A stretch of DNA of 35,535 bases from an uncultured Tenacibaculum sp. (lineage in GTDB: Bacteria; Bacteroidota; Bacteroidia; Flavobacteriales; Flavobacteriaceae): the NCBI GenBank assembly GCA_938041625.1, contig CALISK010000200.1, forward strand, positions 1 to 35,535, given 5' to 3'. The position numbers and the translations under genes were made by a program. Of this stretch, positions 33,717-35,535 are shown one piece after another; the stretch's first letter is position 1; each line of letters begins with the position of its first letter. The notes beneath the pieces are model-generated. The model was not told where the DNA came from and did not search any database. It was given only the letters and a program-made list of their open reading frames with translations.

Positions 33717-34877
33717 ATGAAGCGGAATATATATGCTACTTATGACGTATTTCCTAGTGCTAAAGGAGCCTCTACACATATTAAAGAAATGATTTTAGAA
33801 GCTTCTAATCATTGTGATGAACTTCAATTATTTTGCCTAAGAGGAAACAACTCTTTACCAGCTGTGCAAACAGATGGAAAGGTTTTTATAAAACGTTATT
33901 ACAACGAAGAAAAATTAAATTACTTACAAAAAGCATCTCTTTTTTCTAAGCAATTATATATTGATGTTCAAAAAAACAAGGAAACGATACAGGTAGGTCA
34001 TTTTAGAGATATTTGGAGTGGTATGGGCATGGTTATGGAACCTAGTATCAAAACAATTTTTGAAGTAAACGCATTAACTTCTTTAGAATTACCTTATAGA
34101 TACCCTAATTTAACGCCTTCTTTTTTACAGAAAATGAGAGACTTAGAATCTCAATGTTTAAACAAAGCAGATATAATTATAACTCCTTCAAATGTAACTA
34201 AAGAGTATTTAAAAAATGCATATGACATTCATGAAGATAAAATAACTCTTATTCCTAATGGAACTCATATTCCTAATACATTTGAAAAACCTGAAGATGC
34301 TCCCAATAAATATATCATATATTTCGGTGCTATTCAACCTTGGCAAGGTGTAGATGTACTACTAAAAGCAATGACTTATTTAGAAGATTTTAAAGATTTA
34401 AAATTAGTTATTTGTTTATCTGTAAAAGAAAGAGCTTTTAAACCATTTAAAAAACTAGTAGAAAAATTAAACCTACAAGAACGAGTTATTTTAAAATCTA
34501 AATTAAAAAAGAATGAGTTATATAATTACATCCATTTTGCTGAGGCTTCTGTAGCTCCTTTAAAAGCTTGTGATAGAAATATAATCCAAGGTTGTTCTCC
34601 TTTAAAAATTCTTGAAACTATGGCTTGTAAAACTGCTTTAATAGCTTCTGAATTACCTGTTGTAAATGAATTAGTTTCAGAAAAAGAAGCTTTACTTTTT
34701 GAACCTGATAGAGAACAAGATTTAGCAAGATGCATTCGTTTTATATTAGATTCACCAGAAAAAAAAGTAGAATATGTAACAAATGCATTTAAAAAAGTTA
34801 AAAAAGATTTTCTTTGGGATATGCAAAAAGAAAAATTAAAAAAAGTGTATGAAAAATTAATTGTTGCTCATGAATAG
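33717..34877 (+). CDS. Family 4 glycosyltransferase
   Basis: This 386-residue GT-B fold enzyme transfers a sugar from a nucleotide donor to a glycan or lipid acceptor at the inner face of the membrane. The N-terminal domain has YDVFPSAKGASTHIKEM, the glycine-bearing acceptor loop. The linker has IIITPSNVTKEYL and ITLIPNGTHIPN. The donor domain has YIIYFGAIQPWQGVDVLLKA and the EX7E-like region SPLKILETMACKTALIASELP. The donor and acceptor are unknown. Its stop overlaps the start of the next gene by 8 nt. A glycosyltransferase between lemA and its usual partner is unusual. Confidence 0.88.
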   Translation: MKRNIYATYDVFPSAKGASTHIKEMILEASNHCDELQLFCLRGNNSLPAVQTDGKVFIKRYYNEEKLNYLQKASLFSKQLYIDVQKNKETIQVGHFRDIWSGMGMVMEPSIKTIFEVNALTSLELPYRYPNLTPSFLQKMRDLESQCLNKADIIITPSNVTKEYLKNAYDIHEDKITLIPNGTHIPNTFEKPEDAPNKYIIYFGAIQPWQGVDVLLKAMTYLEDFKDLKLVICLSVKERAFKPFKKLVEKLNLQERVILKSKLKKNELYNYIHFAEASVAPLKACDRNIIQGCSPLKILETMACKTALIASELPVVNELVSEKEALLFEPDREQDLARCIRFILDSPEKKVEYVTNAFKKVKKDFLWDMQKEKLKKVYEKLIVAHE

Positions 34878-35535
34878 ACAAGGTAATGTTTTAAATAAAG
34901 AACAATATACTGGTGCTCCTATAGAAAGAGCTCATTTACATAGAGGTTTTAACTCTAAGAAAACGCCTATTAAATGGGTTCGTTTTTTTAGAGCCTGTGT
35001 TTTACAACGTAAAGTAGCCGAAGAGAAAAAGAGTGAAAAGATCAAAAAAACTTGGAAAAACTTTTTCATATATGCTGCAATGGTTATCATATCTTTTTTC
35101 TTAGTTTTTCCTTTATTTCCTTTTGCTAGACCTTTAATGCCTTTTTTATTCCTATCTATTTTTATTTTCTTAATTGTTGCTATTGTTATCAACTATAGAA
35201 GTAATAGTAGATTCAATAAAAACTTCACAGAAGGTTTTGATTTTTTTGCCGATTACTTTTCTGCCTTTTTTACACTTATTGAAGAAGATTTACAGCCGCA
35301 ATCTAAAATAGCTTTAGATGCTAACTTAAAAAACACTGTTTCTAAAGAAAATTTTATTCAAAAAGAGGTTTATGAAAGCGATACTTATGGTTTCGTTTCT
35401 GGAAAACAAAATTTCTATGAACGTGCTATTAGTAGAGGTTCTTGTTTCTTCAACGATGGATCTTTAGTTTCCTTTCAGTTTACAGAAAAAATTAGAGAGC
35501 GAATTGTTAACAAAAGAGGACGCATAAGTGGTAAG
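34870..35535 (+). CDS. LemA-associated membrane protein, partial (DUF3137-like)
   Basis: The gene runs off the window; 222 codons are visible, so the ORF track omits it. The ATG at 34870 overlaps the glycosyltransferase stop (ATGAATAG). The N-terminal 60 residues are basic, then two membrane helices follow (FFIYAAMVIISFFLVFPLF and LMPFLFLSIFIFLIVAIVI). The soluble C-terminal part ends in a segment rich in Arg and Lys (RERIVNKRGRISGK). From memory, a protein of this plan (DUF3137-like) often follows lemA in flavobacteria. The function is unknown, but a joint role with LemA at the membrane is likely. Confidence 0.7.
   Translation, partial: MNRQGNVLNKEQYTGAPIERAHLHRGFNSKKTPIKWVRFFRACVLQRKVAEEKKSEKIKKTWKNFFIYAAMVIISFFLVFPLFPFARPLMPFLFLSIFIFLIVAIVINYRSNSRFNKNFTEGFDFFADYFSAFFTLIEEDLQPQSKIALDANLKNTVSKENFIQKEVYESDTYGFVSGKQNFYERAISRGSCFFNDGSLVSFQFTEKIRERIVNKRGRISGK

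Noticed and set aside
34932-35192. Minus-strand ORF of 86 aa at the right end
   Set aside because: It is antisense to the partial LemA-associated membrane protein, whose frame stays open to the window edge.

Overview
The window is very AT-rich chromosomal DNA. Its gene content points to a marine member of the Flavobacteriaceae (Bacteroidota), perhaps close to Tenacibaculum or Polaribacter. The evidence is a DUF3822-rsmD pair, LemA followed by a two-helix partner, many short lipoproteins with Bacteroidota-type signal peptides, TAnnTTTG -7 boxes, and the TCGAGCGGAGTCGAGA intergenic repeat I associate with this family. The genus is an inference.

Region 1 (1-4247) is accessory DNA on the + strand. 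It holds three genes: an unknown protein, a secreted serine hydrolase of the beta-lactamase/EstB type, and a small membrane protein. They are separated by cassette-like boundaries that share the core ACAATGGC(A/T). One 184-bp unit (858-1041) has no gene but has long interrupted terminal inverted repeats. A 10-bp inverted repeat also frames the first gene. No integrase or transposase is present. The rest of the region (3520-4247) is noncoding and contains an 85-nt stem-loop.

Region 2 (4248-25338) is a run of 23 genes, all on the minus strand, mostly 10-50 bp apart, with little sequence I recognise. Thirteen products are predicted to be exported (seven as lipoproteins), three are membrane-anchored and seven are cytosolic. 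Recognisable parts are a SUFU-domain protein at the upstream end, a DUF3239-like protein, a propeller protein with a WGR-like N-terminus, two proteins with SH3-like domains, a leucine-rich-repeat protein, a CapA-type metallophosphatase lipoprotein, a WG-repeat lipoprotein, and a translationally coupled pair (TIM-barrel-like lipoprotein plus a TPR-like secreted protein). SUFU proteins are known as immunity proteins of polymorphic toxin systems, and the mixture of small fast-evolving proteins suggests an immunity or cell-envelope defence island. No toxin is visible, so this stays a hypothesis. Two hairpins in the 317-bp gap at 12892-13208 probably split the run into at least two transcription units.

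Region 3 (25507-35535) is more ordinary chromosome. It contains a terminator, a secreted PIG-L/LmbE-type deacetylase whose mRNA leader carries a repeat able to form alternative hairpins, a YiiG/DUF3829 lipoprotein, a bidirectional terminator, a RecD-like helicase, a divergent promoter region, and a + strand operon (membrane protein, DUF3822 protein, rsmD). After a hairpin come lemA, a family 4 glycosyltransferase and a LemA-associated membrane protein cut by the window edge. No tRNA, rRNA, CRISPR array or complete insertion sequence was seen.
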